Source: Mycobacterium gallinarum
GTDB lineage: Bacteria > Actinomycetota > Actinomycetes > Mycobacteriales > Mycobacteriaceae
Length of the DNA: 64,000 nucleotides
Reading direction: 5' to 3'
Assembly: GCF_010726765.1 (NCBI RefSeq)
Contig: NZ_AP022601.1
Span: forward strand, 1,426,001-1,490,000
Shown: positions 37,468 through 47,744 of the stretch, in pieces
Numbering within the stretch: position 1 is the stretch's first letter
How the letters are laid out: each line of letters starts with the position of its first letter
The notes under the pieces: model-generated
Databases searched by the model: none
Told to the model about the DNA's origin: nothing
What the model saw: only the letters and a program-made list of their open reading frames with translations
Position numbers and translations under genes: made by a program

Positions 37468-38295
37468 CTAGGCCGACACCGTCGCCTCGTCTTGGACGAA
37501 ATTTACGGTCTGCGCCCGCAACTCGGTGGGGGTGATGTCGGCCAATTCACGTACCTCGCGGGCCAGGTGGGCCTGATCGAAGAAACCGCAGTCGAGTGCG
37601 ACACCGGCCCAATCGACCGCCGGCTCGGAGGCCACGAGGGCCGCGAGCCGCTCGAATCGCACGATCCTCGCGACGAGCTTCGGCGGCAGCCCGACGGCGT
37701 CGCGGTAGCGCGCGATCAGCCGCCGGTGACTCCAGCCCAACTCCGCTGCCAGGCCTGAGATCGTCGCGGCACCGTAGCTCTCGGTGATGCGGCGCAGCGA
37801 CCACGCCACTCCGGCGTCGACTGGTTCGGTGTCGGCAAGCCGCGCCCGGATCACGGCATCGACCAGACTGAAGCGGGCAGCCCAGTTGGGTGCGTCGCCG
37901 ACCCGCTGCACGAGTTCGGATCCGAATCGGCCGAAGACGTCGTCTATGGGCACAGTTCGGTTGGCCAGCTCGCTCATCGGCATCCCGACCAGCCGGCGGG
38001 CGCCCAGTGGCGTCAGATCGACCTGCAGGCAGCGCGCGGAGCCGCCGTGGCCGACCATGACCGGCCCGTCGGTGATTCCCGCGACAAACGAGTTGAGCCG
38101 CAGCGGACCGGTCCGTACGTGCTCGCGGTGGGCGACGGTCCATCCCGCATCGAGGTCGATGATGATCGGCACGAACGTGCACGGCAGTTCGCGAACCGTC
38201 ACCGGACCGGAGCCTCGCTCCGCGTAACCCTCATAGCGCAACACGACGCCGCGCAGCGACGGGTGAGGTGTTCCGGACGCGAACATCGCGCTCAC
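37468..38295 (-). CDS. AraC/XylS-family transcriptional regulator
   Basis: 275 aa. An N-terminal sensor domain (RELPCTFVPIIIDLDAGW, GGSARCLQVDLTPLGARRLVG) resembles the domain of mycobacterial AraC regulators. The C-terminal double helix-turn-helix has ISGLAAELGWSHRRLIARYRDAVGLPP and GVALDCGFFDQAHLAREVRELADITPTELR. The start is taken as GTG at 38295, because TAGCGT (38303-38308 on the minus strand) ends 8 nt upstream; the frame remains open to a GTG at 38316. Probably controls itself and the VOC gene; divergent from cobN. Confidence 0.85.
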   Translation of the reverse strand: MSAMFASGTPHPSLRGVVLRYEGYAERGSGPVTVRELPCTFVPIIIDLDAGWTVAHREHVRTGPLRLNSFVAGITDGPVMVGHGGSARCLQVDLTPLGARRLVGMPMSELANRTVPIDDVFGRFGSELVQRVGDAPNWAARFSLVDAVIRARLADTEPVDAGVAWSLRRITESYGAATISGLAAELGWSHRRLIARYRDAVGLPPKLVARIVRFERLAALVASEPAVDWAGVALDCGFFDQAHLAREVRELADITPTELRAQTVNFVQDEATVSA

Positions 38296-38345
38296 TCGAT
38301 CCACGCTAGTCCTCACCCGCAGCAGCGGTGGGGTAGTAATGACGG

Positions 38346-41300
38346 GTGACTCCGCCGACCCAATCGCCGACGGTTTTGCTGTTGTCGACGTCCGACACCG
38401 ACCTCATCACCGCCCGCGCCACCGGTGCTGGCTATCGGTGGGCCAATCCGTCCCGGCTGGTCGACGGCGAGCTCGACGAACTCGTCGGTGGCGCCGACAT
38501 CGTCGTGGTCCGCATTCTCGGCGGCTACCGGGCCTGGGAGGACGGCATCGACGCGCTGGAGGCCAGCGGTGTGCCGACGATCGTCGTCAGCGGTGAGCAG
38601 TCCCCGGACGCCGAGCTGATGGGCCATTCCACGACGCCGGCCGGTGTCGCGCTGCAGTCCCACGTCTACCTCGCCAACGGCGGTGTCGACAACCTGCGGC
38701 AACTGCACGCGTTCCTCTGCGACACGTTGTTGATGACCGGGTACGGCTTCGCACCGCCGGTCACCACACCGAACTGGGGCGTCCTCGCGCATCCGTCCGA
38801 AGGTGCCGAGGGGCCCATTGTCGCGGTGCTGTACTACCGCGCCCAGCATCTCGCCGGAAACACCGGCTATGTCGAGGCGCTGTGCCGTGCGATCGACGAA
38901 GCAGGCGGACGGCCACTGCCGGTGTTCTGCGCGTCATTGCGCACCGCCGACACCGAGCTGCTGGAGCTGCTCGGCACCGCCGACGCGTTGGTAACCACTG
39001 TGCTGGCCGCCGGCGGGTCGACCCCGGCCAGCGTCTCGGCCGGTGGTAACGACGACACCTGGAATGTCGCGCATCTGGCCGCGCTCGACGTCCCGATCCT
39101 GCAGGGGCTGTGTCTTACCAGTTCACGCTCGCAATGGCGGGACAACGACGACGGTTTGTCGCCACTCGACGTCGCGACCCAGGTCGCGGTCCCGGAGTTC
39201 GACGGCCGCATCATCACGGTCCCGTTCTCGTTCAAGGAGATTGACGACGAGGGCCTCATCTCCTATGTCGCCGACCCGGAACGCTGTGCCCGGGTCGCGG
39301 GGCTTGCGGTCCGCCACGCACAGCTGCGCGGAATCGCAGCCCCCCGGAAAAAGGTAGCGCTGGTGTTCTCGGCGTATCCCACCAAACACGCCCGCATCGG
39401 CAACGCCGTCGGCCTCGACACGCCGGCCAGCGCGATCGCGTTATTGCGCGCGATGCGCGACCACGGTTACCGGATCGACGACATTCCCGGCTTGGACGCG
39501 GGGGATGGGGACGCGTTGATCCATGCGTTGATCGAGCGCGGCGGTCAGGATGCCGACTGGCTGACCGACGGTCAGCTCGCCGGCAATCCGATCCGCTTGC
39601 CCGCCAAGGAGTATCGGGAGTGGTTTGCCACCCTGCCTGCCGAACTCACCGACGCGATGGTCGAACACTGGGGCCCGCCGCCCGGCGAGTTGTTCGTCGA
39701 CCGCAGTCGCGATCCCGACGGCGAGATCGTGATCGCCGCGATACAGGCGGGCAACGTGGTGCTGATGGTCCAGCCCCCACGCGGTTTCGGGGAGAACCCG
39801 GTCGCGATCTACCACGATCCTGATCTGCCGCCCAGTCACCACTATCTGGCCGCCTACCGCTGGCTCGACGTCATGTTCGGCGCGGACGCCGTCGTGCACC
39901 TCGGCAAGCACGGCAACCTCGAATGGCTGCCGGGTAAGACCCTGGGCATGTCGTCGTCCTGCGGCACCGACGCCGCGCTCGGCGATCTGCCGCTGATCTA
40001 CCCCTTCCTGGTCAACGATCCGGGGGAGGGCACGCAGGCCAAACGCCGCGCCCACGCCACGCTCGTGGATCACCTGATTCCGCCGATGGCCAGGGCCGAA
40101 ACGTACGGCGACATCGCGCGCCTGGAACAACTGCTCGACGAGCATGCCAACATCGCGGCGCTCGACCCCGGCAAGCTGCCCGCCATCCGGCAGCAGATCT
40201 GGACGCTCATGCGGGCCGCCAAGATGGATCACGACCTCGGGCTCGACGACCGGCCCGACGAGGACTCGTTCGACGACATGCTGCTGCATGTCGACGGCTG
40301 GCTGTGCGAGATCAAGGACGTCCAGATCCGCGACGGACTGCACATCCTGGGCGAAAAGCCCACGGGTGAGGCGGAAATCGATCTGGTGCTCGCGATCCTG
40401 CGCGCCCGCCAGCTGTTCGGCGGCGAACAAAGCGTGCCCGGACTTCGACAGGCCCTCGGCCTGGCCGAGGACGGCCACGACGAACGCGCCGCGGTCGACA
40501 CCGCCGAGGCCCAGGCCCGCGGACTCGTTGTGGCACTTGCGGACTCGGGATGGGATCCCGCCGTCGTCGACACGCTCTCCGACAACGCCGACGTCGCGGC
40601 GATTCTGCGGTTCGCGGCGACTGAGGTGGTACCGCGACTGGCGGGCACCGAAGCGGAGATCCCGCAGATCCTGCGTGCGCTCGACGGTCGCTTCGTCCCG
40701 GCAGGGCCGTCGGGTTCACCACTGCGCGGCCTGGTCAACGTGCTGCCGACCGGCCGCAACTTCTACTCCGTCGATCCCAAGGCGGTGCCGTCGCGGCTGG
40801 CGTGGGAAACCGGTGTGGCGATGGCGGATTCGCTGCTGGCGCGCTATCGGGAGGACCACGGCGACTGGCCGCGCTCGGTCGGGTTGTCGGTGTGGGGCAC
40901 GTCGGCCATGCGCACCTCGGGCGACGACATCGCCGAAGTGCTGGCGCTGCTGGGGGTCCGGCCGGTATGGGACGACGCGTCGCGGCGTGTGGTGAACCTG
41001 GAACCGATCGGGCTGGATGAACTCGGCCGTCCGCGCATCGATGTCACCGTGCGTATCTCGGGCTTCTTCCGCGACGCCTTCCCGCATGTCGTCACGATGC
41101 TCGACGACGCGGTGCAACTCGTTGCGGGTCTCGACGAGGCGGCCGAGGACAACTACGTCCGCGCCCACTCGCAGGCAGATCTGGCTGAGCATGGCGACCG
41201 GAGGCGTTCCACGACACGAATATTCGGCTCCAAGCCGGGGACCTATGGCGCCGGTCTGCTGCAACTGATCGACAGCCGCAACTGGCGCGACGACGCGGAC

Positions 41301-41930
41301 CTAGCGGAGGTCTACACCGCGTGGGGCGGTTTCGCCTACGGCCGCGGTTTGGACGGCAGGCCGGCGACCGACGACATGAACCAGAACTACCGTCGCATCG
41401 CGGTCGCAGCCAAGAACACCGACACCCGCGAGCACGACATCGCCGACTCCGACGACTACTTCCAGTACCACGGTGGCATGGTCGCGACGGTGCGCGCGTT
41501 GACCGGAAAGGCGCCCGCCGCCTACATCGGCGACAACACCCGGCCCGACGCAGTCCGCACCCGCACCCTTTCGGAGGAGACCGCCCGCGTGTTCCGCGCC
41601 CGCGTCGTCAACCCGCGGTGGATCAACGCGATGCGGCGACACGGGTACAAAGGCGCCTTCGAGATGGCTGCGACCGTCGACTATCTGTTCGGCTACGACG
41701 CGACCGCCGGTGTGATGGCCGACTGGATGTATGAGCGGCTGTCAGCCGAGTATGTCCTCGACGACGACAACCGCAAGTTCATGGCGGAGTCGAATCCGTG
41801 GGCCCTACACGGCATGGCCGAAAGGCTGCTGGAGGCGGCGGGCCGCGCCATGTGGGCACAGCCCGACCAGGCGACGCTCGACGGACTGCGGCAGGTGCTG
41901 TTGGAGACCGAAGGCGACCTCGAGGGCTGA
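38346..41930 (+). CDS. cobN: Aerobic cobaltochelatase subunit CobN
   Basis: 1194 aa, ortholog of Rv2062c. The large subunit that binds hydrogenobyrinic acid a,c-diamide and inserts cobalt with the CobS/CobT (or ChlI/D-type) ATPase partners, which are not in this window. Signatures: KKVALVFSAYPTKHARIGNAVGLDTPASAI, VVHLGKHGNLEWLPGK, RVSGFFRDAFP-like VRISGFFRDAFPHVV, RTLSEETARVFRARVVNPRWI and the C-terminal GYKGAFEMAATVDYLFGYDATAG. GTG start. It stands alone on +, 29-50 bp from the AraC gene, and is followed by two PPOX-type genes. Confidence 0.96.
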   Translation: MTPPTQSPTVLLLSTSDTDLITARATGAGYRWANPSRLVDGELDELVGGADIVVVRILGGYRAWEDGIDALEASGVPTIVVSGEQSPDAELMGHSTTPAGVALQSHVYLANGGVDNLRQLHAFLCDTLLMTGYGFAPPVTTPNWGVLAHPSEGAEGPIVAVLYYRAQHLAGNTGYVEALCRAIDEAGGRPLPVFCASLRTADTELLELLGTADALVTTVLAAGGSTPASVSAGGNDDTWNVAHLAALDVPILQGLCLTSSRSQWRDNDDGLSPLDVATQVAVPEFDGRIITVPFSFKEIDDEGLISYVADPERCARVAGLAVRHAQLRGIAAPRKKVALVFSAYPTKHARIGNAVGLDTPASAIALLRAMRDHGYRIDDIPGLDAGDGDALIHALIERGGQDADWLTDGQLAGNPIRLPAKEYREWFATLPAELTDAMVEHWGPPPGELFVDRSRDPDGEIVIAAIQAGNVVLMVQPPRGFGENPVAIYHDPDLPPSHHYLAAYRWLDVMFGADAVVHLGKHGNLEWLPGKTLGMSSSCGTDAALGDLPLIYPFLVNDPGEGTQAKRRAHATLVDHLIPPMARAETYGDIARLEQLLDEHANIAALDPGKLPAIRQQIWTLMRAAKMDHDLGLDDRPDEDSFDDMLLHVDGWLCEIKDVQIRDGLHILGEKPTGEAEIDLVLAILRARQLFGGEQSVPGLRQALGLAEDGHDERAAVDTAEAQARGLVVALADSGWDPAVVDTLSDNADVAAILRFAATEVVPRLAGTEAEIPQILRALDGRFVPAGPSGSPLRGLVNVLPTGRNFYSVDPKAVPSRLAWETGVAMADSLLARYREDHGDWPRSVGLSVWGTSAMRTSGDDIAEVLALLGVRPVWDDASRRVVNLEPIGLDELGRPRIDVTVRISGFFRDAFPHVVTMLDDAVQLVAGLDEAAEDNYVRAHSQADLAEHGDRRRSTTRIFGSKPGTYGAGLLQLIDSRNWRDDADLAEVYTAWGGFAYGRGLDGRPATDDMNQNYRRIAVAAKNTDTREHDIADSDDYFQYHGGMVATVRALTGKAPAAYIGDNTRPDAVRTRTLSEETARVFRARVVNPRWINAMRRHGYKGAFEMAATVDYLFGYDATAGVMADWMYERLSAEYVLDDDNRKFMAESNPWALHGMAERLLEAAGRAMWAQPDQATLDGLRQVLLETEGDLEG

Positions 41931-41946
41931 CCGCTACGTTTGGGGA

Positions 41947-42327
41947 ATGCCAACGACCTTTGCCGACATTGCCAAATCGGAATACATCCTGCTGACCACG
42001 TTCACCAAGGACGGCCGACCCAAGCCCACCGCGGTCTGGGCGCCCCCGGACGGCGACCGTCTCCTCGTCATCACGCAGGAGAAGTCGTGGAAGGTCAAGC
42101 GCATTCGGAACACCCCGCGCGTGACGATCGCGGAATGCGACCGCAGCGGCAATCCGAAGAGTGAAGCGGTCGAGGCGGTGGCGACGATCCTGGACAAATC
42201 GGCGAACGCCACCACATACGACTTGATCGGAAAGCGCTACGGTCTGCTGGGCAAGACGTTCAACGTCTTCTCGAAGCTGCGCGGTGGCATGAAGAACAAC
42301 GTGACCATCGAACTGAAAGCCCCGTAG
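41947..42327 (+). CDS. PPOX-class F420-dependent oxidoreductase 1 (Rv2061c-like)
   Basis: 126 aa, split beta-barrel. MPTTFADIAKSEYILLTTFTKDGRPKPTAVW, SWKVKRIRNTPRVTIAECD and EAVEAVATIL are typical of the deazaflavin-dependent subgroup; a redox reaction with F420H2 is likely but the substrate is unknown. Leaderless start: TACGTT (41935-41940) ends 7 nt before the ATG, right after the cobN stop. A close paralog follows 73 bp later, so the pair arose by tandem duplication. Confidence 0.86.
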   Translation: MPTTFADIAKSEYILLTTFTKDGRPKPTAVWAPPDGDRLLVITQEKSWKVKRIRNTPRVTIAECDRSGNPKSEAVEAVATILDKSANATTYDLIGKRYGLLGKTFNVFSKLRGGMKNNVTIELKAP

Positions 42328-42400
42328 CCGACGCACCGTTTCAGCGGCGCCGCCGGTGGGTATCCTTGTGCATCGTTTGGGCATCGAAAGAACGGAACCC

Positions 42401-42787
42401 ATGGCAGACACCTTTGAAGACATCGCCCGGTCGAAGTACATGCTGCTGACCACCTACACCAAGGACGGCCGGCCGAAGCCGACGACCGTATGGGGCGTGT
42501 ACAACGACGGCAAACTGCTTATCTCGACCGACGACGGCTCGTGGAAGACCAAGCGCATCAACAACACGCCGCGGGTCACCATTCAGCGGGCCTACGCAAT
42601 CGGCAACAAGCCGAAGGGCGAACCGGTCGAGGCGGTGGCGCGGAATCTGCCCAAGTCCGAGAATCGACGCGTCTTCGACATGGTCACCAAAAAGTACTGG
42701 TGGCACGCGTGGTGGTGGATTCCGCAGGCGATCGTCCGCGGGGGCATCGACAAGGTGCACAGCGCCATCGAGGTGAGGCCCGCCTAG
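42401..42787 (+). CDS. PPOX-class F420-dependent oxidoreductase 2
   Basis: 128 aa. Paralog of the preceding gene: MADTFEDIARSKYMLLTTYTKDGRPKPTTVW, SWKTKRINNTPRVTIQRA, EPVEAVARNL. The C-terminal third differs and is unusually tryptophan-rich (KKYWWHAWWWIPQAI), so it could touch the membrane or bind a large flat ligand. The ATG at 42401 agrees with the paralog; a longer frame from 42356 adds residues unlike it. It precedes fxsA but that gene has its own ECF-type promoter. Confidence 0.85.
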   Translation: MADTFEDIARSKYMLLTTYTKDGRPKPTTVWGVYNDGKLLISTDDGSWKTKRINNTPRVTIQRAYAIGNKPKGEPVEAVARNLPKSENRRVFDMVTKKYWWHAWWWIPQAIVRGGIDKVHSAIEVRPA

Positions 42788-42791
42788 GGCT

Positions 42792-42818
42792 GGAACCCGG
42801 AGCGGCATCCCATACGTT
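42792..42818 (+). promoter_or_regulatory. ECF-sigma (SigE/SigH-like) promoter of fxsA operon
   Basis: GGAAC (42792-42796) and CGTT (42815-42818), separated by 18 bp, match the GGAAC/CGTT pattern of mycobacterial SigE and SigH promoters. The start site would lie a few bases before the fxsA ATG at 42828, giving little or no leader. From memory, fxsA and the next gene belong to the SigE regulon in M. tuberculosis. Confidence 0.6.
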
Positions 42819-42827
42819 GTCCAATGC

Positions 42828-43295
42828 ATGGCGATGCGGCTGCTTGTTCTGTACTGGGTCATCGAGCTGGCGGTGATCGTCGCGCTGGTGTCGACAATCG
42901 GCTTCGGCTGGACGATGTTGCTGCTGCTCGGCACCTTCGTGGTTGGCATTGCACTGGCCGGATCCCAGGTGAAACGGCATTTCCGCCGGCTGCGCTCCGG
43001 GATCGACCCGGCATCGATGCACGGGGCGGCGGCGGACAGCGTGCTGGTCGCGCTGGGCACCGTGCTCGTCGTCATCCCGGGTTTGGCCAGCTCCGTCATC
43101 GGCGCCCTGCTCCTGCTGCCGCCGACGCGGGCGGCCGCCCGTCCCATGGTGTCGGCCATGGCCGCGCGTCGCATGCCGCTGATCACCGTTCAGAGTGCTG
43201 CCCGTTACAGGGCGCCGCGCGGTGACTACATTGACGGCGAGGTCATCGATGTCACCGACATCGAGCCTGCTGCCGTGGAGCGCAAACCCGACTAA
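42828..43295 (+). CDS. fxsA: FxsA family cytoplasmic membrane protein
   Basis: 155 aa, ortholog of Rv2053c. Hydrophobic segments LLVLYWVIELAVIVALVSTIG, WTMLLLLGTFVVGIALAGSQV and VLVALGTVLVVIPGLASSVIGALLLLP, with basic cytoplasmic loops (VKRHFRRLRSG) and a polar tail, as in FxsA proteins that affect phage exclusion in E. coli. Molecular function unknown. First gene of fxsA-amidohydrolase-lnt-ppm1; the next gene starts directly at the base after its stop. Confidence 0.9.
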   Translation: MAMRLLVLYWVIELAVIVALVSTIGFGWTMLLLLGTFVVGIALAGSQVKRHFRRLRSGIDPASMHGAAADSVLVALGTVLVVIPGLASSVIGALLLLPPTRAAARPMVSAMAARRMPLITVQSAARYRAPRGDYIDGEVIDVTDIEPAAVERKPD

Positions 43296-44894
43296 GTGAC
43301 GACCCTCCTCCTGAACGGCCGGGTGCACAGCCCGGCGATGCCCGACGCGTCCGCATTGGCGGTGCGCGACGGTGTCGTGGCGTGGCTGGGCAGTGACGAC
43401 GTAGGCCGCGCGCAGTATCCCGACGCGCAGATCGTCGACCTGGAAGGCGCCTTCGTCGCACCGGCGTTCGTCGACAGCCACGTCCACCTCACCGCGACCG
43501 GACTGACCCTGATCGGGCTGGACCTTCGGCGCGCGACCTCGCTGGGGCACTGCCTGCAACTGCTCGGTGACTACGCCCGCGCCCACCCGGAAGGTGCGGT
43601 GTGGGGACATGGCTGGGATGAATCCCGCTGGCCCGAGCGAACCCCGCCGAGCACCGCCGATATCGACGAAGCGGTCGGCGACAGGCCGGCATACCTGGCC
43701 CGGGTAGACGTCCACTCCGCCGCCGCCTCGACCGCACTGCGCCGACTCGCACCCGGTCTCGCCGGCGCGCACGGTTTTTCCAAGGAACAGCCGCTGACCG
43801 CCGACGCACACCATGTGGTCCGCGCGGCCGCACGCGACGGGCTGACCGCCGAGCAGCGACGGGACGCGCAGCTGGCCGCCCTGGATGCTGCCGCCGCACT
43901 CGGCATCGTCGCGGTGCACGAATGCGCGGGCCCGGAGATCGGTGGCCTCGATGACTGGAACGAGGTGCGTGGCATCGAGCACGGTGTCGAGGTCATCGGC
44001 TACTGGGGTGAAGCGGTGAGCAGCGCTGCCGAAGCGCGAGATCTGATCGCGCGCACCGGTGCCCGGGGACTGGCCGGCGACCTGTTCGTCGACGGTGCAC
44101 TCGGCTCACGCACCGCGTGGCTGCGCAGCCCCTATCTCGACGCGCCAGACTGCTGCGGCAACGCGTATCTCGATACCGACGCGATCGCAGCACACCTGCG
44201 CGCCTGCACGGAAGCGCGGATCACCGCGGGGTTCCACGTGATCGGCGACGCGGCCGTCGGCGCCGTGATCGATGCGTTCGAGCGCGTCGTAGAACTATTC
44301 GGCGCACCCGCGGTCGCCGCGTGCGGACACCGCCTAGAACACCTCGAGATGGTGACCGAGGATCAGGCGCACCGGCTCGGCGTGTGGGGCGTGGTCGCCA
44401 GCATGCAGCCCAATTTCGACGCGCTGTGGGGGGGAGAACACGGCATGTACGCCCAGCGCCTCGGGGCCGAGCGGTCAAGATCGTTGAATCCGTTTGCGCT
44501 GCTAGCATCCCAAGGCGTGCCACTCGCTTTCGGCTCCGACAGCCCCGTCACCAGCATGAATCCGTGGGCGACCATACGTGCGGCAACACAGCATCAGACC
44601 CGGGGTAGCGCACTGTCCGCGCGCGCTGCGTTTGCCGCGGCCACCCGTGGCGCATGGCGCGCCGCCGGCGTTCGGGACGGCGCGACCGGCACCCTGGCAC
44701 CCGGCGCCCCGGCAAGCTACGCCGTCTGGGACGCCGACGAGCTCGAGGTCAGCGCGCCCAGCCAATCGGGGTCTCGCGCGGTGCAGCGCTGGTCGACCGA
44801 TGCCCGCTCGCGCGTACCCGCGCTACCTCGACTCGACGACGTAATGCCGCGCTGTCGCCAAACCGTGCACCGAGGTGTCGTCATCCATGGCTGA
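43296..44894 (+). CDS. Amidohydrolase family protein (YtcJ-like, Rv2052c position)
   Basis: 532 aa. Metal-dependent TIM-barrel amidohydrolase: the first metal pair is in [15 protein letters not shown] and [18 protein letters not shown] hold further His/Asp ligands, and [13 protein letters not shown] supplies the last catalytic Asp. An N-terminal beta-sandwich ([12 protein letters not shown]) and C-terminal continuation are typical. It probably cleaves a C-N bond of a small amide; substrate unknown. The GTG start follows the fxsA TAA without spacing. Overlaps lnt by 8 bp. Matches the length of Rv2052c (534 aa), reported from memory to be SigE-controlled. Confidence 0.85.
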   Translation: MTTLLLNGRVHSPAMPDASALAVRDGVVAWLGSDDVGRAQYPDAQIVDLEGAFVAPAFVDSHVHLTATGLTLIGLDLRRATSLGHCLQLLGDYARAHPEGAVWGHGWDESRWPERTPPSTADIDEAVGDRPAYLARVDVHSAAASTALRRLAPGLAGAHGFSKEQPLTADAHHVVRAAARDGLTAEQRRDAQLAALDAAAALGIVAVHECAGPEIGGLDDWNEVRGIEHGVEVIGYWGEAVSSAAEARDLIARTGARGLAGDLFVDGALGSRTAWLRSPYLDAPDCCGNAYLDTDAIAAHLRACTEARITAGFHVIGDAAVGAVIDAFERVVELFGAPAVAACGHRLEHLEMVTEDQAHRLGVWGVVASMQPNFDALWGGEHGMYAQRLGAERSRSLNPFALLASQGVPLAFGSDSPVTSMNPWATIRAATQHQTRGSALSARAAFAAATRGAWRAAGVRDGATGTLAPGAPASYAVWDADELEVSAPSQSGSRAVQRWSTDARSRVPALPRLDDVMPRCRQTVHRGVVIHG

Positions 44895-46587
44895 CGACGT
44901 GCGTCCCGCCGCCCTCGACGACGCCGACGATGCAAACGACGTAGCCGACGAACCGGTCGAGCGTCGTTCGCGGGCAAAGCGGTTCGGTCACGGTGTGATC
45001 GAACGCCTGCCCCAGCTGAGCGTCGCGATCGTCGCCGGTCTGGCGCTGTGCCTGAGCTTCCCGCCGTTCGGCTGGTGGTATATGGCTTTCCTGGCGTTCG
45101 CGTTGCTGGCATGGGTGCTGACCCGCGAAACAACCACTGTCGCAGGCGGATTCGGCTACGGATTTCTTTTCGGGTTGACCTTCTACCTGCCGTTGCTGCC
45201 GTGGGTCAGCGGGTTCGTCGGTCCGGTTCCTTGGCTGGCGCTGTGCATGCTCGAGGCACTTTTCCCCGCTCTGTTCGGCGCGCTGGCGGTCGCTGTCCGG
45301 CGGCTGCCGGGGTGGCCACTGTGGTTCGCGGGGCTGTGGGCCGCGCAGGAGTGGCTCAAGTCGACCGTGCCCTTCGGCGGATTCCCGTGGGGCGTCGTGG
45401 CCTACAGCCAGACCGATGGACCGCTGATATCACTGGTACAGGCGGGCGGCGCACCGTTGCTGTCGTTCGCCGTCGTGCTGATCGGATTCAGCTTGGCCGC
45501 AATCACTCTGGAGATCGTGACGTGGTGGCGGTCAGGCAGTACCAGAACCGCGAGGCCGCCTGCGGTGGTGATCCCCGGGGCATGCGTCACCGTCGTCCTG
45601 TTGCTGACCGCGCTCACCTGGCCGCAAGTCCGGCACTCGGGCATGGGCGCGGACGACGAACAGCCGGTCACGGTCGCCGCGGTTCAGGGGAACGTGCCCA
45701 GACTCGGCCTGGAATTCAACGCCCAGCGGCGCGCGGTCCTGGACAACCACGTCCGAGAAACGGAGCGGCTGGCCGACGATGTGCGCGCGGGCCGGGCGCA
45801 ACAGCCGATGTTCGTCATCTGGCCGGAGAACTCCTCAGACATCGACCCGCTGGCCAATCCGGACGCGAACGCGGAGATCTCGGCGGCTGCGGACGCCATC
45901 GACGCACCGATCCTGGTCGGAAGTGTGGTGGCGGCGCCGGGCTACACCCGGGACAACCCGGTCTCGAACAATTCGGTCATCGTATGGAACCCCGAGACCG
46001 GTCCGGACGAACGTCACGACAAACAAATCGTCCAGCCGTTCGGCGAATACCTGCCGTGGCGCAGCTTCTTCCGCCTGTTGTCGCCATACGCCGACCGCGC
46101 CGGCTATTTCATCCCCGGCAGCGGCACCGGTGTGGTGCACGCCGCGGGCGTACCCATTGGGGTCGCCACGTGCTGGGAGGTGATCTTCGACCGCGCCACC
46201 CGCGAGTCGGTGCGCAATGGGGCGCAGATCCTGGCCGTCCCCACCAACAACGCCACGTTCGACGAGGCGATGAGCCGACAGCAGCTCGCCTTCGCGCGGT
46301 TGCGCGCCGTCGAACATGACCGCTACGTCGTGGTCGCCGGAACGACCGGTATCAGCGCGGTCATCGCGCCAGACGGACGTGAGCTTGCCCGCACCGAGTT
46401 CTTCGAACCCGCCTACCTGGACACTCAGGTGCGGCTGAAGTCCCAGCTCACAGCCGCGACGCGATGGGCGCCGCTGGTCGAGGGCGTGCTGGTCGCCATC
46501 GGCGTTGGGGCTCTGCTCGCCGCGATACTGCACAATGGGAGTTTCGTTCGTCGGCTACGAACGACGAAAGACAGAGGAGCTAAATGA
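44887..46587 (+). CDS. lnt: Apolipoprotein N-acyltransferase Lnt
   Basis: 566 aa. N-terminal membrane domain (about residues 40-230, eight helices or so) and a periplasmic nitrilase domain with catalytic Glu314 (WPENSSD), Lys379 ([16 protein letters not shown]) and Cys429 (VATCWEVIF). It adds the third acyl chain to lipoproteins such as those encoded nearby. In M. tuberculosis this domain is fused to Ppm1 (Rv2051c); here they are separate, as in M. smegmatis. ATG at 44887 chosen; GTG at 44875 is possible. Stop overlaps ppm1 (ATGA). Confidence 0.94.
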   Translation: MADDVRPAALDDADDANDVADEPVERRSRAKRFGHGVIERLPQLSVAIVAGLALCLSFPPFGWWYMAFLAFALLAWVLTRETTTVAGGFGYGFLFGLTFYLPLLPWVSGFVGPVPWLALCMLEALFPALFGALAVAVRRLPGWPLWFAGLWAAQEWLKSTVPFGGFPWGVVAYSQTDGPLISLVQAGGAPLLSFAVVLIGFSLAAITLEIVTWWRSGSTRTARPPAVVIPGACVTVVLLLTALTWPQVRHSGMGADDEQPVTVAAVQGNVPRLGLEFNAQRRAVLDNHVRETERLADDVRAGRAQQPMFVIWPENSSDIDPLANPDANAEISAAADAIDAPILVGSVVAAPGYTRDNPVSNNSVIVWNPETGPDERHDKQIVQPFGEYLPWRSFFRLLSPYADRAGYFIPGSGTGVVHAAGVPIGVATCWEVIFDRATRESVRNGAQILAVPTNNATFDEAMSRQQLAFARLRAVEHDRYVVVAGTTGISAVIAPDGRELARTEFFEPAYLDTQVRLKSQLTAATRWAPLVEGVLVAIGVGALLAAILHNGSFVRRLRTTKDRGAK

Positions 46588-47360
46588 CGACGGGCCCGGG
46601 CCCCGGGGATCGCCCAAGTCAGCGCACGCTGGTCATCATCCCCACCTACAACGAGCGGGAAAACCTGCCGTTGATAGTCGGACGCGTACAGGACGCATGT
46701 CCCGACGTGCACATCCTGGTCGTCGATGACGGCAGCCCAGATGGCACCGGCGAGCTGGCCAACGAGTTTGCGCTCGCCGATCCAGACCGAGTGCATGTGA
46801 TGAACCGTGCCGGCAAGGGTGGCCTCGGAGCGGCGTATCTGGCGGGTTTCGAGTGGGGCCTGGGGCGCGGTTACAGCGTCCTGGTCGAGATGGATGCCGA
46901 CGGCAGCCATCCGCCCGAACAGCTGCACCGTCTGCTCGACCGCATCGACAACGGCGCCGATCTGGTGATCGGCTCGCGATACGTCAAGGGTGGGCAAGTC
47001 CGCAACTGGCCGCGAAAGCGACTGGTGCTGTCCCGGACCGCCAACGGCTACTCGCGAATCCTGCTCGGTGTCGACATCCACGACATCACTGCCGGGTACC
47101 GCGCGTACCGGCGCGAGGTGCTGGAGAAGATCGACCTGTCAACGGTCGACTCGAAGGGCTATTGCTTCCAGATCGACCTGACGTGGCGAACCATCAACAA
47201 CGGGTTCGTCGTCGTCGAGGTGCCGATCACGTTCACCGAGCGTGAGTTCGGCCAATCGAAGATGAGCGGATCCAACATCCGCGAGGCGCTGTTCAAGGTC
47301 GCGGAGTGGGGTTTCCGCGGGCGCCTCGATCGCGCCCGCGGCCGTGGCGTGACGCGCTAG
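46584..47360 (+). CDS. ppm1: Polyprenol monophosphomannose synthase Ppm1
   Basis: 258 aa, GT2-family glycosyltransferase. [20 protein letters not shown] at the N-terminus, [14 protein letters not shown], the DxD-type [13 protein letters not shown] and [16 protein letters not shown], all conserved in dolichol-phosphate-mannose synthases. Makes polyprenyl-P-mannose from GDP-mannose for lipoglycans and protein mannosylation at the cytoplasmic membrane face. No membrane helices of its own, so it probably relies on contact with Lnt for membrane placement, consistent with the 4-bp overlap. Converges on rbpA with an 11-bp gap. Confidence 0.95.
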   Translation: MTTGPGPGDRPSQRTLVIIPTYNERENLPLIVGRVQDACPDVHILVVDDGSPDGTGELANEFALADPDRVHVMNRAGKGGLGAAYLAGFEWGLGRGYSVLVEMDADGSHPPEQLHRLLDRIDNGADLVIGSRYVKGGQVRNWPRKRLVLSRTANGYSRILLGVDIHDITAGYRAYRREVLEKIDLSTVDSKGYCFQIDLTWRTINNGFVVVEVPITFTEREFGQSKMSGSNIREALFKVAEWGFRGRLDRARGRGVTR

Positions 47361-47371
47361 CCAGCCCGAAA

Positions 47372-47707
47372 TCAGCCCCGGCGGCGAGCCTTGATGATGT
47401 CGAGGCGCTCCTTGAGCAGTTCCTCGAGTTCGTCGACCGAGCGGCGCTCCAGGAGCATGTCCCAGTGGGTGCGCGGCGGCTTGGTCTTCTTGGGCTCCGG
47501 CGCGTCACCCTCGATGAGCGTGCCTTCCATACCATTGCGGCACAGCCAGGTGTGGGGGATCTCGGCGTCGTCGGCGAACGGGACGTCGAACTCCTCGCCG
47601 TTGTCGGTGCGGTAGCGAGCCACCTGACGCGGCGCAAGATCGTGGTTACGGTCGGTCTCGTAGCTCACGGCACCGAGACGACTACCCCTCAAGACGCGAT
47701 CAGCCAT
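47372..47707 (-). CDS. rbpA: RNA polymerase-binding protein RbpA
   Basis: 111 aa, exactly the M. tuberculosis length (Rv2050). N-terminal tail MADRVLRGSRLGAVSYETD, RbpA core domain (ARYRTDNGEEFDVPFADDAEIPHTW, C-x-NGMEGTLIEG), basic linker KKTKPPRTHWDMLLERRS and sigma-interacting helix (VDELEELLKERLDIIKARR). It stabilises the SigA/SigB holoenzyme and open complex. GAGGAG lies 7-8 nt upstream of the ATG. An ECF-type promoter precedes it. Confidence 0.97.
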   Translation of the reverse strand: MADRVLRGSRLGAVSYETDRNHDLAPRQVARYRTDNGEEFDVPFADDAEIPHTWLCRNGMEGTLIEGDAPEPKKTKPPRTHWDMLLERRSVDELEELLKERLDIIKARRRG

Positions 47708-47744
47708 GGTCAACACTCCTCAGTCAATGCAGTTCTCCGGAGAA

